A stretch of 36,430 bases of DNA from UBA1368 sp964563125 (GCA_964563125.1 CAZLVY010000016.1:1-36430), one strand, 5' to 3'. Numbered from the stretch's first letter, positions 16,252-24,791 are shown. Numbers and translations are program-made. The notes: a model not told the origin generated them from the sequence alone.

Positions 16252-16731
16252 GTGAAATATAGAATAATATCGGTGGGCAAAATACGGGAGCCTTTTTGCA
16301 TTAATGGAATTAAGGAATATCTTAAAAGATTAAAACCCTATACAAATATAGAATTAGTAGAGGGGTTAGAGGAGAAAATAAGCCCGCGGGCAGGAACTAA
16401 GGATATTGAAAATTGCCTGCAAAAAGAAGGAGCTAAGCTGCTTAACTTAATTGGGAATGATGAAATAGTTATTGTTTTGGATATTAAAGGGGAAACGCTT
16501 ACTTCTGAAGAATGGGCACAATATATTCAACGGTTAAATGTAAGTCCAGTAAGCCGGGTAAACCTTGTTATCGGTGGATCTTTTGGAGTTGATGAAAAAG
16601 TTAAACAGCGAGCTGAACGCTTACTTTCTTTTTCTAAAATGACTTTTCCCCATCAGATGGCAGTATTAATACTTACTGAGCAAATTTATCGAGGCTTCAA
16701 AATAATCAAGGGCGAGCCTTACCATAAATAG
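16252..16731 (+). CDS. rlmH: 23S rRNA (pseudouridine1915-N3)-methyltransferase RlmH
   Basis: A SPOUT-class, knotted methyltransferase that uses SAM to methylate pseudouridine 1915 in helix 69 of 23S rRNA. At 159 residues it matches the family. The SAM-binding knot is seen in VIVLDIKGETLTSEEWA, NLVIGGSFGVDEKVKQRA and the C-terminal LTEQIYRGFKIIKGEPYHK. The start is GTG 16252 with AAGGAG upstream. It follows htrA, as in Bacillus, but is separated from it by a terminator. Confidence 0.96.
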   Translation: MKYRIISVGKIREPFCINGIKEYLKRLKPYTNIELVEGLEEKISPRAGTKDIENCLQKEGAKLLNLIGNDEIVIVLDIKGETLTSEEWAQYIQRLNVSPVSRVNLVIGGSFGVDEKVKQRAERLLSFSKMTFPHQMAVLILTEQIYRGFKIIKGEPYHK

Positions 16732-16779
16732 CGAGAAGTCTTTTCAGGTTTAAAAGATACAAAAGATAGGAGGCTAATA

Positions 16780-18174
16780 ATGCAAAAAGTAACAGTTGCA
16801 GAACTATTAAAAAATATTAATAAATACGCGGGACAATTAGTACAGATTAACGGCTGGGTTAGGTTAAATCGCGATCAAAAATCCTTCGGTTTTATTGCCT
16901 TAAATGATGGCACCCACTTTAGTTCCATTCAAATAGTTTATGAAAAAGAAAGTTTGGCAAATTTTGCTGCAGCAGTAAGTTTGAGAACTGGCGCTGCTAT
17001 AACTGTTACCGGCTTAGTAGTTGAGACCCCAAAAGCCAAACAACCGATGGAAGTAAAGGCCAGCCAGATTGATTTACTAGCTGACTGCCCAGAAGACTAT
17101 CCTATTCAACCCAAACGCCATACCAGAGAATTTTTACGGGAAATAGCTCATTTGCGCCCCCGCACCAATTTGTTTTCCGCAGTTTTTCGGGTTCGCTCTC
17201 TGGCAGCTTTTGCGGTGCATCAATTTTTTCAACAACAGGGTTTTATTTATGTACATACACCAATCATTACTGCCAGTGATGCTGAAGGAGCAGGAGAAAT
17301 GTTCAGAGTTACTACTTTAAAGGCACAAAAGCCTCCTATAACTGATGCTGGAACGGTAGATTATGCCCAGGACTTTTTTGGCTGCAAGACCAACCTTACC
17401 GTAAGCGGTCAATTAGAAGCGGAAGCTTTTGCACTAGCCTTTGGCAAAGTCTACACATTCGGCCCCACCTTCCGCGCGGAAAATTCTAATACCGCCAGGC
17501 ATGCGGCTGAGTTTTGGATGATTGAACCTGAAATCGCTTTTGCCGGCTTGGAAGAGGATATGGATCTGGCAGAAGCTATGGTGAAATATGTTATCAATTA
17601 CGTGCTGGAACAAGCAGTTGCTGAAATGCGATTTTTTGTAGATTTCGTAGATAAAGATTTGCTAAAGCGATTGCAGGATATAGTAGTCCAGGACTTTGCC
17701 CGTATTAGTTATGCGGAGGCGATAAAAATTCTGCAGGCTTCTCCGCAAACCTTTGATTATCCGGTTAGTTGGGGCAGTGATTTGCAGACTGAACATGAAA
17801 GATACCTGACAGAAAAAGCTTTTGGTAAGCCAGTTTTTGTCAAAGATTATCCCCGGGAAATTAAAGCCTTTTATATGCGTCAGAATAGTGACGGCAAAAC
17901 AGTAGCAGCTATGGATCTATTGGTACCAGGCGTGGGAGAATTAATCGGTGGTAGTCAAAGAGAAGAAAGAGAAGATTACCTAAAGCACCGCATGGAAGAA
18001 ATGCATATTTCAGCAGAGGAATTATGGTGGTATCTGGAGCTTAGAAAATTCGGAGGTGTGCCCCATGCCGGCTTTGGCCTGGGCTTCGAAAGGCTTATCA
18101 TGTATCTGACCGGTGTTAGTAACATTCGTGATGTCATCCCATTTCCCCGTACAGTAAACTCATGCGCCTTCTAA
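16780..18174 (+). CDS. asnS: Asparaginyl-tRNA synthetase
   Basis: A class IIb aminoacyl-tRNA synthetase, 464 residues, charging tRNA-Asn. The N-terminal OB-fold anticodon-binding domain covers about residues 1-105. Class II motif 2 appears as FGPTFRAENSNTARHAAEFW and motif 3 as GFGLGFERLIMYLTGVSNIRDVIPFPR. The sequence is AsnRS rather than AspRS, judging by the VHTPIITASDAEGAGEMF and TARHAAEFWMIEPE regions. ATG 16780 follows TAGGAGG. No T-box leader is visible upstream. The stop lies 4 bases from the end of the convergent GDPD gene, with no terminator between. Confidence 0.95.
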   Translation: MQKVTVAELLKNINKYAGQLVQINGWVRLNRDQKSFGFIALNDGTHFSSIQIVYEKESLANFAAAVSLRTGAAITVTGLVVETPKAKQPMEVKASQIDLLADCPEDYPIQPKRHTREFLREIAHLRPRTNLFSAVFRVRSLAAFAVHQFFQQQGFIYVHTPIITASDAEGAGEMFRVTTLKAQKPPITDAGTVDYAQDFFGCKTNLTVSGQLEAEAFALAFGKVYTFGPTFRAENSNTARHAAEFWMIEPEIAFAGLEEDMDLAEAMVKYVINYVLEQAVAEMRFFVDFVDKDLLKRLQDIVVQDFARISYAEAIKILQASPQTFDYPVSWGSDLQTEHERYLTEKAFGKPVFVKDYPREIKAFYMRQNSDGKTVAAMDLLVPGVGELIGGSQREEREDYLKHRMEEMHISAEELWWYLELRKFGGVPHAGFGLGFERLIMYLTGVSNIRDVIPFPRTVNSCAF

Positions 18175-18178
18175 AATG

Positions 18179-18940
18179 TCAGGTGGAGCATTGCGGGCAT
18201 TTAGCCGTAAACAATTCAAAAATGATATTGTCAATATATACTGGCAATCGCTCTGCTTCTGCTTGGCTTCTGACAGTCCATATTAATATAAGGATATTCC
18301 TTCGCTTTAGCCTTTTGGCCATCCAAACAGGCAGGCACCCTGTCTCATAAGCAACAAAGTGGGGAGAGCTAATAATATTAAGAAGCAGGAACTTAAGCAA
18401 AAATTTATGTAAAAAAGGCAGGTCTTCTTCGTCAAAACTGCCTGAGAGTTGTCCACGCACAATATGCGGGGCCTTTTTCTTAAAATATTCAACTGTAAAA
18501 GGATTAAAAGATTGTATAGCATAGGGGCCCTGATAGCCTTTGAGCAAGATAAGAACAGACTCTTCTAATTTTCCGATTTTACCGCGGTTTTTTATCTCAA
18601 TTAATAACGGTACTTGTCCGCCGACCAAAGATAAAACATCTGCCAGCAAAGGTATACCTTGATTGGATTCCAGCAAAGTCAATTCTTTTATTTGCAGCCA
18701 GTCAGTTTCATTTACTTTTTTATCTACTCCCGACATTCTGAAAAGATTAGCATCATGAAATACTATCACTTTTCCATCAGCGGAAAGTTGTACATCCAGT
18801 TCAATTGCATAACCCTGTTTAATTGCCTGGGCAAAAGCTAACATAGAATTTTCCGGCACAGTCTGGTCATTAGTATGCAACCCCCGGTGCGCAAAAGGTA
18901 AAATTGTCAATAGGCTAGGATTGTTGACAATAGCAAGCAT
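18179..18940 (-). CDS. Glycerophosphodiester phosphodiesterase family protein
   Basis: A 253-residue GDPD-fold enzyme, expected to hydrolyse glycerophosphodiesters to glycerol 3-phosphate and an alcohol. The family signature is present: FAHRG (His18, Arg19), PENS (Glu30, Asn31), IELDVQ (Glu47, Asp49) and VFHD (His62). There is no signal peptide, so it is probably cytoplasmic. The start is the ATG at 18940 (minus), because GAGGAGA lies six bases before it; an ORF reading further upstream exists but has no binding site. Expressed from its own promoter at about 19022-19050. It is convergent with asnS. Confidence 0.88.
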   Translation of the reverse strand: MLAIVNNPSLLTILPFAHRGLHTNDQTVPENSMLAFAQAIKQGYAIELDVQLSADGKVIVFHDANLFRMSGVDKKVNETDWLQIKELTLLESNQGIPLLADVLSLVGGQVPLLIEIKNRGKIGKLEESVLILLKGYQGPYAIQSFNPFTVEYFKKKAPHIVRGQLSGSFDEEDLPFLHKFLLKFLLLNIISSPHFVAYETGCLPVWMAKRLKRRNILILIWTVRSQAEAERLPVYIDNIIFELFTAKCPQCST

Positions 18941-19021
18941 TGGAAATCTCCTCATCTGATGATAAATTAGCGGGCACATTTCTTCTCACTTTTTCTGTAA
19001 CTGTCGGGTACGCTCAAAACA

Positions 19022-19050
19022 AAAATATCGTGAATAATAAATATTGTCAA
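19022..19050 (-). promoter_or_regulatory. Promoter of the GDPD gene
   Basis: On the minus strand TTGACA (19050-19045), 17-base spacer, TATTTT (19027-19022). The -35 element is a perfect consensus. Confidence 0.72.
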
Positions 19051-19211
19051 ATAAAGCTGCACTTATTTACCTGCCTGTACCCCGATTGGGTATGCTCCGA
19101 TAGGTATGCCTTTTTGGTTATGCCCATTATAATTTTTAATAAATGTAAGATTATTAAGCAAGAGATAGTATAATATGGATATAATGCAACTTAAAAAGGA
19201 GGAAACAATTA

Positions 19212-20237
19212 ATGAAAAAGTTCAAAACGAAATTGTCAATAATCGTGGTTTTAGTGTTTGTGTTTACCATGGTTATAGGTTCAAGTGCTTTTGCCGCATG
19301 GACTTCAGTCCAGAAGGTAGATGCATATTCAGGAGTCAAGATTTTTTATAACGGGCAGCAGGTAATTAATCCTACCCAACCCTTGATTATTAATGACAGT
19401 ACATATGTTCCTTTGCGTATGATAATGGAACTCGTAGGCAGTGGTGTAACATGGGATGCTGTTAACTACAGGGTTATGCTTACAGGTGCTGGTTCCAAGG
19501 AATTAGCGGCTAAAGATAAAGAGATAGCAGAGCTAAAAAAGAAGATTACTCAATTGGAAAGTACTATTGCAGAGGGTAAGGGCGGAGATCTTGATGAAAT
19601 CGAAGCCGATCTGATTGATATCTTTGAGGATGCTGGTGATGAATATTTTGATGATGACAGAATAAAAGTTACATTGGCTCTAAGTGGTGATGAGGATGAC
19701 CTGGCATACACAATCAAACTGGATTTTGACCGTTCTAGCGAGTATGAAGATTTATCTGATGTCAGCAAAAGCGATATAGAATCATTTTTGGATGACGTAG
19801 AAGAAGAAATTATGGATTTAATTGACGGAACTGACTTTGAAGATGCTGATATAACTGGAAAACTTCTGGATAATGATGATTCCAAATTAAAAGTAACCTA
19901 TAATGGCAAAGCCTATACTTTCAATTTAGGCAGTACTGATGACCTTGGTGATATTGAAGATGATGTAACTAATGCTTTTAAAAGTGCCGGCCAAAAATAT
20001 TTCGGGGATAGTGGAGTAAGGGTAAATATATCCCTAAGCGGAGATGAGGACGAAATCGATTATGATGTTGAAATTGATGCATTTTATTCTAACAATTACA
20101 GTGAGGATAGGGAGCTTGCCCAGGGAGATATTAACCGTTTAATAAACGCTGTAGAAAGTGAAATCGAAGATGTGATCGACGGTACTGACTTTGAAGATGC
20201 AGATATCAGAGGAAATTATTCTGTAGATTATAAATAA
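19212..20237 (+). CDS. Secreted acidic protein with copper amine oxidase-like N domain and duplicated module
   Basis: A 341-residue exported protein. Residues 1-29 are a classical signal peptide ending SSAFAA. Residues about 38-92 (IFYNGQQVINPTQPLIINDSTYVPLRMI) are a copper amine oxidase N-terminal-like domain, a cell-surface module of Firmicutes. Residues 96-121 form a short coiled coil. Two diverged copies of a very acidic module of about 92 residues follow (126-217 and 244-335), each ending with DGTDFEDADI. No enzyme motif is seen. ATG 19212 has AAAGGAGG upstream. The acidity and periodic Asp/Glu suggest cation binding or surface exposure, which is inference. Confidence 0.85.
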   Translation: MKKFKTKLSIIVVLVFVFTMVIGSSAFAAWTSVQKVDAYSGVKIFYNGQQVINPTQPLIINDSTYVPLRMIMELVGSGVTWDAVNYRVMLTGAGSKELAAKDKEIAELKKKITQLESTIAEGKGGDLDEIEADLIDIFEDAGDEYFDDDRIKVTLALSGDEDDLAYTIKLDFDRSSEYEDLSDVSKSDIESFLDDVEEEIMDLIDGTDFEDADITGKLLDNDDSKLKVTYNGKAYTFNLGSTDDLGDIEDDVTNAFKSAGQKYFGDSGVRVNISLSGDEDEIDYDVEIDAFYSNNYSEDRELAQGDINRLINAVESEIEDVIDGTDFEDADIRGNYSVDYK

Positions 20238-20299
20238 ATAGCATATTGTGATTGTGTGTGCTTAAAGAAGTCACATATTTATTTGAAAATTAATTAAGA

Positions 20300-20340
20300 A
20301 AGCTGGCCTTGGAATGTTCCTAAGACCAGCTTCTTGTTAT
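20300..20340 (+). terminator. Intrinsic terminator after the secreted acidic protein
   Basis: AAGCTGG (20300-20306) pairs with CCAGCTT (20326-20332), extended inward by CTTGG and CCTAAG, then CTTGTTATT. The T tract is imperfect. Confidence 0.7.
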
Positions 20341-20461
20341 TACTAAGTATTTCTTTCAATTATTAGACACGACACCCCATAGTTAACACCACAAACGAAG
20401 AACTTTTCGAGTGAAAAGCCATAAAATAGGAGTATACTAGAAATATAAGTAGGTGTTTAGT

Positions 20462-22324
20462 TTGCGTAAAGCACTAATCAGACTGGAAGACGTTGGCCCG
20501 GGAGGTCCCTACAGTTCATTAGAAAGTCTGAAAAAACTGAGGATAATTGCCGAGTATCTTCAATCTGAACAGGTATATTTTCATATATCTTTGATTCCTC
20601 ATTTTATGGACCCGCCTGCCGAATACAGTAAAGCAATCGATGAACTGGACGACCCGTATATTCAGCAATTCAATGAAACGGTAAATTATATGAATCGATG
20701 CAGTTCCGGCAGGTCAGTTGGTATGCACGGATATACCCATCAATTTGATCAATCGATCAGCGCTATTGGTGATGAGTTCTTCAGTTCTGATTGCGCGCAA
20801 AATTGTCCTCCGGAAGATATTCCAGCAGCAACTTCGGATCGGGAGGCATTTATGAATTCTTACGCTTCCAGCAGAATGATGGCTGGGTATGAGTGCTTTA
20901 AAAACTCAAATATTCCACTTAGCTGGGGATTTTCAACACCACATTATACGGCATCTTATACTCAAAGGGAGATTCTTGAGGCATGGTCAGGCATATTTTA
21001 TGAAGGCAATCCCTGGGCTGGTGATTCAACCAGAGTAAGCATTCTGGATAAAGATACCCCTTTATACAGGGGAGTGATATATGTACCAACCCCTTTATAC
21101 TATGTAGATGGACTACGGGCAGAGGAGGATATTGCCAGAATTTTAAATACTATAGATAGTTATGGCAAAGACGAACTAGCATCATTTTTTTATCACCCCT
21201 ATCTGGAGTTTAGTTTCATTAAACGGGTAGGGGGAGGTTATACTTATGCTGAAAATTCCTACTTAAAAAGACTTATACGAGCATTTAAGGAAAGAGGCTA
21301 TGCTTTTATTTCAATATTAAACTTGGTTGATTTTGTTCCATCTACACGGGAGACTAACTTTTTCCCCGATTTTGACAATAAAATTATGGCAGGTTCTCTG
21401 ATTGATATTAACCAGAGTGGTTTAATTATCTGGTCTGTTGCGAATGGCAAATGGTATTATTGTCCCTGCCTGTTAGAAAACTTCCCCAACCGCCAAGCCG
21501 ATCAACTAGCATTCGGTGATATTTTAATGCTATCTGATTGGGCAGTTGGACCAGGGTGGGTACCTTTGATCGGTGATGTAGACGGAGATGGCTATGATGA
21601 CGTGGTGGTCTGGGATTCGGAGCATGGAGAATGGCAGGTAGCCTTAAGTGATAGTAAAAAGTTGGTTCCACATCCGGGGAACGGTGACTTTAAATGGCTA
21701 AAAAATTGGGCTCGAGGTAGAGAATGGCAACCTTTTATCGGTGATTTTAATGGTGACGGAAAAGCTGATCTGTTAGTGTGGTATCCTCCTACCGGTGAAT
21801 GGCAGGTTGCTCTTAGCACGGGTACCGGATTTTCACCTTCACCAGGTCCGGGGAATTTCATTTGGCTTAAGCCCTGGGCGCGGGGGGAAGAATGGGTTCC
21901 ATTGATAGGTGATTTTAATGGTGACGGTCGTGATGATATCGTAGTCTGGAATCCAACATCAGGTGAGTGGCAGGTTGCTTTCAGTGAAGGGGACCGCTTT
22001 AATCCGGGTCCTATAGGCGGGCAGCCAGTCTGGTTAAATAATTGGGGGATAGGAAGGGAATGGAGTCCGTTGATCGGAGATTTTAACGGCGATGGCAAAA
22101 GTGATATTTTAGTGGTTAACCGTCTTTTAGGTGATTGGCAGGTAGCGCTTAATAAAGACTATAAGTTTTTACCTACCGGGCGAGCTTTTTATCCCTGGGC
22201 CGCGGATGCTGATATGCAACCATTAGTTGCAGATTTGAATAAGGACGGCAGATTTGCCTTACTGGCTCGCCATCCATTTATAAGAAATGGAACTGTTGAT
22301 GTGGCAGTATCGGTCATTGAATAA
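20462..22324 (+). CDS. Polysaccharide deacetylase-like (DUF2334) protein with C-terminal FG-GAP/VCBS-type repeats
   Basis: A 620-residue two-part protein. Residues about 1-305 resemble DUF2334, a divergent NodB-like deacetylase fold: LIRLEDVGPGG at the start gives the acidic metal/catalytic position, VGMHGYTHQFD supplies a His-x3-His pair (His89, His93), and FFYHPYLEF is further downstream. Residues about 310-615 contain four clear repeats of roughly 55-60 residues with a D-x-D/N-x-D-G loop (GDVDGDGYDD, GDFNGDGKAD, GDFNGDGRDD, GDFNGDGKSD), each followed by a WQVA core, plus degenerate copies at both ends, as in FG-GAP/VCBS beta-propellers. Start TTG 20462 has AGTAGGTG upstream; a stop at 20450 rules out a longer N-terminus, so no signal peptide is encoded. 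Confidence 0.82.
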   Translation: MRKALIRLEDVGPGGPYSSLESLKKLRIIAEYLQSEQVYFHISLIPHFMDPPAEYSKAIDELDDPYIQQFNETVNYMNRCSSGRSVGMHGYTHQFDQSISAIGDEFFSSDCAQNCPPEDIPAATSDREAFMNSYASSRMMAGYECFKNSNIPLSWGFSTPHYTASYTQREILEAWSGIFYEGNPWAGDSTRVSILDKDTPLYRGVIYVPTPLYYVDGLRAEEDIARILNTIDSYGKDELASFFYHPYLEFSFIKRVGGGYTYAENSYLKRLIRAFKERGYAFISILNLVDFVPSTRETNFFPDFDNKIMAGSLIDINQSGLIIWSVANGKWYYCPCLLENFPNRQADQLAFGDILMLSDWAVGPGWVPLIGDVDGDGYDDVVVWDSEHGEWQVALSDSKKLVPHPGNGDFKWLKNWARGREWQPFIGDFNGDGKADLLVWYPPTGEWQVALSTGTGFSPSPGPGNFIWLKPWARGEEWVPLIGDFNGDGRDDIVVWNPTSGEWQVAFSEGDRFNPGPIGGQPVWLNNWGIGREWSPLIGDFNGDGKSDILVVNRLLGDWQVALNKDYKFLPTGRAFYPWAADADMQPLVADLNKDGRFALLARHPFIRNGTVDVAVSVIE

Positions 22325-22441
22325 TTTTATTGCAGCAAAGTAAAATATTTAATAAGTTAAAATTTTATCGGTTTATCAGCGAAAAGTATCTTGGCAGAAC
22401 AACGAATCATTTTTTCTATTAATAATCTTTCTTGCGCAAAG

Positions 22442-22489
22442 TAACGCAATTCCCCTCCAAATGAAGGGGAACTGCGTTATAATATTTTA
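22442..22489 (+). terminator. Long hairpin, probable terminator
   Basis: TAACGCA-A-TTCCCCT pairs with AGGGGAA-C-TGCGTTA (22442-22479) with one internal mismatch, followed by TAATATTTTAT. It lies 118 bases after the deacetylase-like gene and 40 bases before walJ. A TATAAT overlapping its right side (22478-22483) could also be a -10 box, but no -35 is seen. Confidence 0.7.
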
Positions 22490-22519
22490 TAAGCACATAT
22501 ACATAGTTAGGAGTAGTAA

Positions 22520-23296
22520 ATGCAGATACATATATTAGCCAGCGGCAGTACTGGTAATGTAGTTTTAGTGCAGATGGGGTCAACCAAAATTTTAGTTGAT
22601 GTCGGCATTAGCAACCGCAGGATAGAAAAAGGTTTGAGCGATTTAGGAATCAGGATAAGCGAATTGGACGGAATATTAATAACCCATGAACATTCTGATC
22701 ATATTAATGGTCTGGATGTACTGGTGCGCAAGCATAGGATTCCGGTTTATACCCGAAGTCGTACCTGGCAAAAAATTAACTGTCTTGATAGACTCCCCGC
22801 TGAATGTGTAAAGGAAATCAACAACTCGTTTACATTAGGAGATGTTGATATTGTTCCTTTCAGTATTTCCCACGATGCTGCTGATCCGGTCGGTTATTGT
22901 TTTTATCAGGGTCATAGGAAAATAGTAGTAGCGACTGATTTGGGTATAGTAACACCAACTATTGAATCAGCACTGACCCGTGCAGATTTGATGGTCTTAG
23001 AGAGTAATCATGATGTGGATATGCTTAAAAATGGTCCTTATCCGCAATTTTTAAAACAGCGCATTTTAAGCAATAAAGGACATTTATCTAATTGGCAAAC
23101 GGGGCAGGTTCTAGCGCGAATTGCACACAAAACTGGTACACGAGTAATGTTGGCTCACTTAAGTCAGCAGAATAATCAACCAGCTTTAGCACAGCAAACT
23201 GTGCGAGATGTTTTAACAAATGCCGGACTGACAGTAGGGAAAGAAATACATCTGTATCCTACCTTCCCGGAGAGAACAGCCAGTGTGGTTGTTTAG
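22520..23296 (+). CDS. walJ: MBL-fold metallohydrolase of the WalJ/YycJ family
   Basis: A 258-residue metallo-beta-lactamase-fold protein of the WalJ (YycJ) type, reported in Bacillus and related bacteria to function in coordinating DNA replication with cell division and in cell-wall metabolism; it is a probable nuclease-like enzyme. The metal-binding motif THEHSDH lies at about residues 54-60, with additional ligands in SHDAADPVGY and DLMVLESNHD. The N-terminus IHILASGSTGNVVLVQ is typical. ATG 22520 follows TAGGAGTAG. It is not next to walRK, htrA or rlmH here, unlike in Bacillus. Confidence 0.9.
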   Translation: MQIHILASGSTGNVVLVQMGSTKILVDVGISNRRIEKGLSDLGIRISELDGILITHEHSDHINGLDVLVRKHRIPVYTRSRTWQKINCLDRLPAECVKEINNSFTLGDVDIVPFSISHDAADPVGYCFYQGHRKIVVATDLGIVTPTIESALTRADLMVLESNHDVDMLKNGPYPQFLKQRILSNKGHLSNWQTGQVLARIAHKTGTRVMLAHLSQQNNQPALAQQTVRDVLTNAGLTVGKEIHLYPTFPERTASVVV

Positions 23297-23344
23297 CCGT
23301 CAGATGATGATAAAAGGTTAGAATCGCAATATTATAATTAAGGA

Positions 23345-23371
23345 AAAACCGGGGCAGTTAACCCCGGTTTT
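23345..23371. terminator. Bidirectional terminator between walJ and the cyclophilin gene
   Basis: Perfect 10-bp stem AAAACCGGGG / CCCCGGTTTT with a 7-base loop. The terminal A and T runs allow it to work in both directions for the two convergent genes. Confidence 0.88.
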
Positions 23372-23393
23372 GTAGGCAAACTATTTTAGCTGG

Positions 23394-23915
23394 TTAAGCC
23401 TTTTCTGGTTCAGGATAATTTATGTCAAAACAATTTACAGTGACGGTTTTGATTTTTTGTTCCTCATAAGGTTTATCTCTAAAATCTCGGGTAACGCTTA
23501 CGATTTCATCGACAACCTCCATGCCTTCTATAACAGCACCAAAAGCTGCGTAATCACCATCCAGATGAGGGGCCTTATCTACCAGTATAAAAAACTGGGA
23601 ACCAGCAGAGTTGGGTTTAGCTGATCTGGCCATCGAAAGAACGCCTCGATCATGTTTCAAGTTGTTTTTAAAGTTGTTGCGGGGAAATTCGCCTTTAATC
23701 TGATAACCGGGACCACCGGTGCCTGCACCCTGTGGACAACCGCCTTGAATCATAAAACCGGGAATTATGCGGTGGAAAACCAGACCATCATAAAAGCCTT
23801 TTTTAATTAGTGATATAAAGTTATTAACGGTATTAGGGGCAAATTCCGGGTACAGTTCTATTTTTAACTGGCCGCCTTTTTCCATTTCCAAAGTAACTAA
23901 GGGATTCTTATTCAT
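23394..23915 (-). CDS. Cyclophilin-type peptidyl-prolyl cis-trans isomerase
   Basis: A 173-residue cytoplasmic cyclophilin that speeds proline isomerisation in protein folding. The family core is complete: APNTVNNFISLIKKGFYDGLVFHRIIPGFMIQGG, then GVLSMARSAKPNSAGSQFFI and the substrate-pocket His-region HLDGDYAAFGAVIEGMEVVD. No signal peptide is present. The start is ATG 23915 (minus) with AAGAGAGGTAG upstream. A candidate promoter lies at 23961-23989, and it ends at the shared terminator with walJ. Confidence 0.94.
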   Translation of the reverse strand: MNKNPLVTLEMEKGGQLKIELYPEFAPNTVNNFISLIKKGFYDGLVFHRIIPGFMIQGGCPQGAGTGGPGYQIKGEFPRNNFKNNLKHDRGVLSMARSAKPNSAGSQFFILVDKAPHLDGDYAAFGAVIEGMEVVDEIVSVTRDFRDKPYEEQKIKTVTVNCFDINYPEPEKA

Positions 23916-23960
23916 TTAAACTACCTCTCTTTTAATTATTTTTAAATGTGTAATTCATTT

Positions 23961-23989
23961 ATTATAACAAATAGATGACACAACATTAA
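23961..23989 (-). promoter_or_regulatory. Candidate promoter of the cyclophilin gene
   Basis: On the minus strand TATAAT (23966-23961) with TTAATG (23989-23984) 17 bases upstream. The -10 is perfect, the -35 weak. Confidence 0.45.
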
Positions 23990-24018
23990 GCGGTGAGTAT
24001 CTACTTTAAATATTTAAC

Positions 24019-24129
24019 CTATAGCGATAACCAACCACTGCTAATGTAAAATACGAAGGCGAAAGTAAAACTGACAAATATAATAACAATGAGCCATGTA
24101 ATTATTTTCTTGAGACTGATGCCGAACAT
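24019..24129 (-). CDS. Small membrane peptide, 36 residues
   Basis: Starts at ATG 24129 directly after the stop codon of the DUF1700 gene, with AAAAAAGGGGGA from the end of that gene serving as ribosome binding site. The predicted peptide is one hydrophobic helix (IITWLIVIIFVSFTFAFVFYI) with a basic start (MFGISLKK), consistent with a single-span membrane peptide with its N-terminus inside. I do not recognise it. The tight spacing argues for co-translation with the DUF1700 protein. A chance ORF remains possible. Confidence 0.5.
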   Translation of the reverse strand: MFGISLKKIITWLIVIIFVSFTFAFVFYISSGWLSL

Positions 24130-24723
24130 TTAAAAGTCCCCCTTTTTTAAAGTACCTAAATGGAATCTTAAATGTTTTAGAGTACCCCGATAAAAGATTC
24201 CGGCCAAAAGATAATCTCCGACTAAAAACAGCAGACCAAAAGAGATTAAACCGGTGGACAGAAACAAGGTGCCTATTCTGGTAGTTGTATCAGCATATAA
24301 ATCGGGCGGAATATTTATAATGGTAGGCAAAGCAGGATAAGCTAAAACGCCTGATAAAATTTCTAATCCTACAAAGCTAACCCCCAGACCGAAAAGAAAA
24401 AGGCCAAACAAAGCACCCATCAACCCCAGAAAAGGTCCGAGGAAAAAGGCCAGATTAAAAATGCCCAGCCCAATAGAACCTATTACCGCTTTAAAAATAT
24501 TTTTGATCGAAGATTCTTCCTCTGCTTTTTTAACCAGGTAGTCCGCCATAATATAACGAGCTACATTTTTAGTATTACCTAAAAATGCTATTATCTCATC
24601 TTCGGTTTTGCCCAGACTAATACTTAAATCAAAATGTTCACGATATTTTCCAATTATTTGCCGTCTATCACGCTCTGGTATTTCCTTTAATAATGAATCT
24701 AATGCCGCCAGAAAATTTTCCAA
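24130..24723 (-). CDS. DUF1700 (HAAS-like) membrane protein
   Basis: A 197-residue protein with a soluble N-terminal helical region (about 1-65: LDSLLKEIPERDRRQIIGKYREHFDLSISLGKTEDEII, matching the HAAS domain of DUF1700 proteins) and about four membrane helices (from about residue 74 on). These proteins are usually paired with a PadR-type regulator and surface DUF4097 proteins and are thought to act in envelope signalling, but no such partners are seen here. The start is TTG 24723 (minus) with AAAGGTGG upstream. The small membrane peptide follows without a gap. Confidence 0.82.
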   Translation of the reverse strand: MENFLAALDSLLKEIPERDRRQIIGKYREHFDLSISLGKTEDEIIAFLGNTKNVARYIMADYLVKKAEEESSIKNIFKAVIGSIGLGIFNLAFFLGPFLGLMGALFGLFLFGLGVSFVGLEILSGVLAYPALPTIINIPPDLYADTTTRIGTLFLSTGLISFGLLFLVGDYLLAGIFYRGTLKHLRFHLGTLKKGDF

Positions 24724-24775
24724 GCAAATCCACCTTTCAACAACCCAACGCTTTGTGAAGTTCTTTGCTATAAAA

Positions 24776-24791
24776 TAGCATATATATGCTA
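24776..24791. repeat. Perfect 16-bp palindrome
   Basis: TAGCATATATATGCTA, followed on the minus strand by TTTTAT. It lies 53 bases upstream of the DUF1700 gene and 77 bases after the end of the class V aminotransferase gene. It may be a weak terminator for the latter or an operator for the former. Confidence 0.4.

Noticed and set aside
16732..16779. T-box or amino-acid-responsive leader before asnS
   Set aside because: The gap is only about 48 bases and contains no specifier stem or T-box sequence. The same holds for the 98-bp region before argS.
19550..19885. Antisense frame opposite the secreted acidic protein
   Set aside because: A Ser-rich frame with no ribosome binding site, created by the GAT/GAA-rich codons of the real gene.
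21592..22098. Antisense 168-residue frame over the FG-GAP repeats
   Set aside because: Its repetitiveness simply mirrors the DNA repeats on the other strand; there is no start site and the plus-strand frame is clearly coding.
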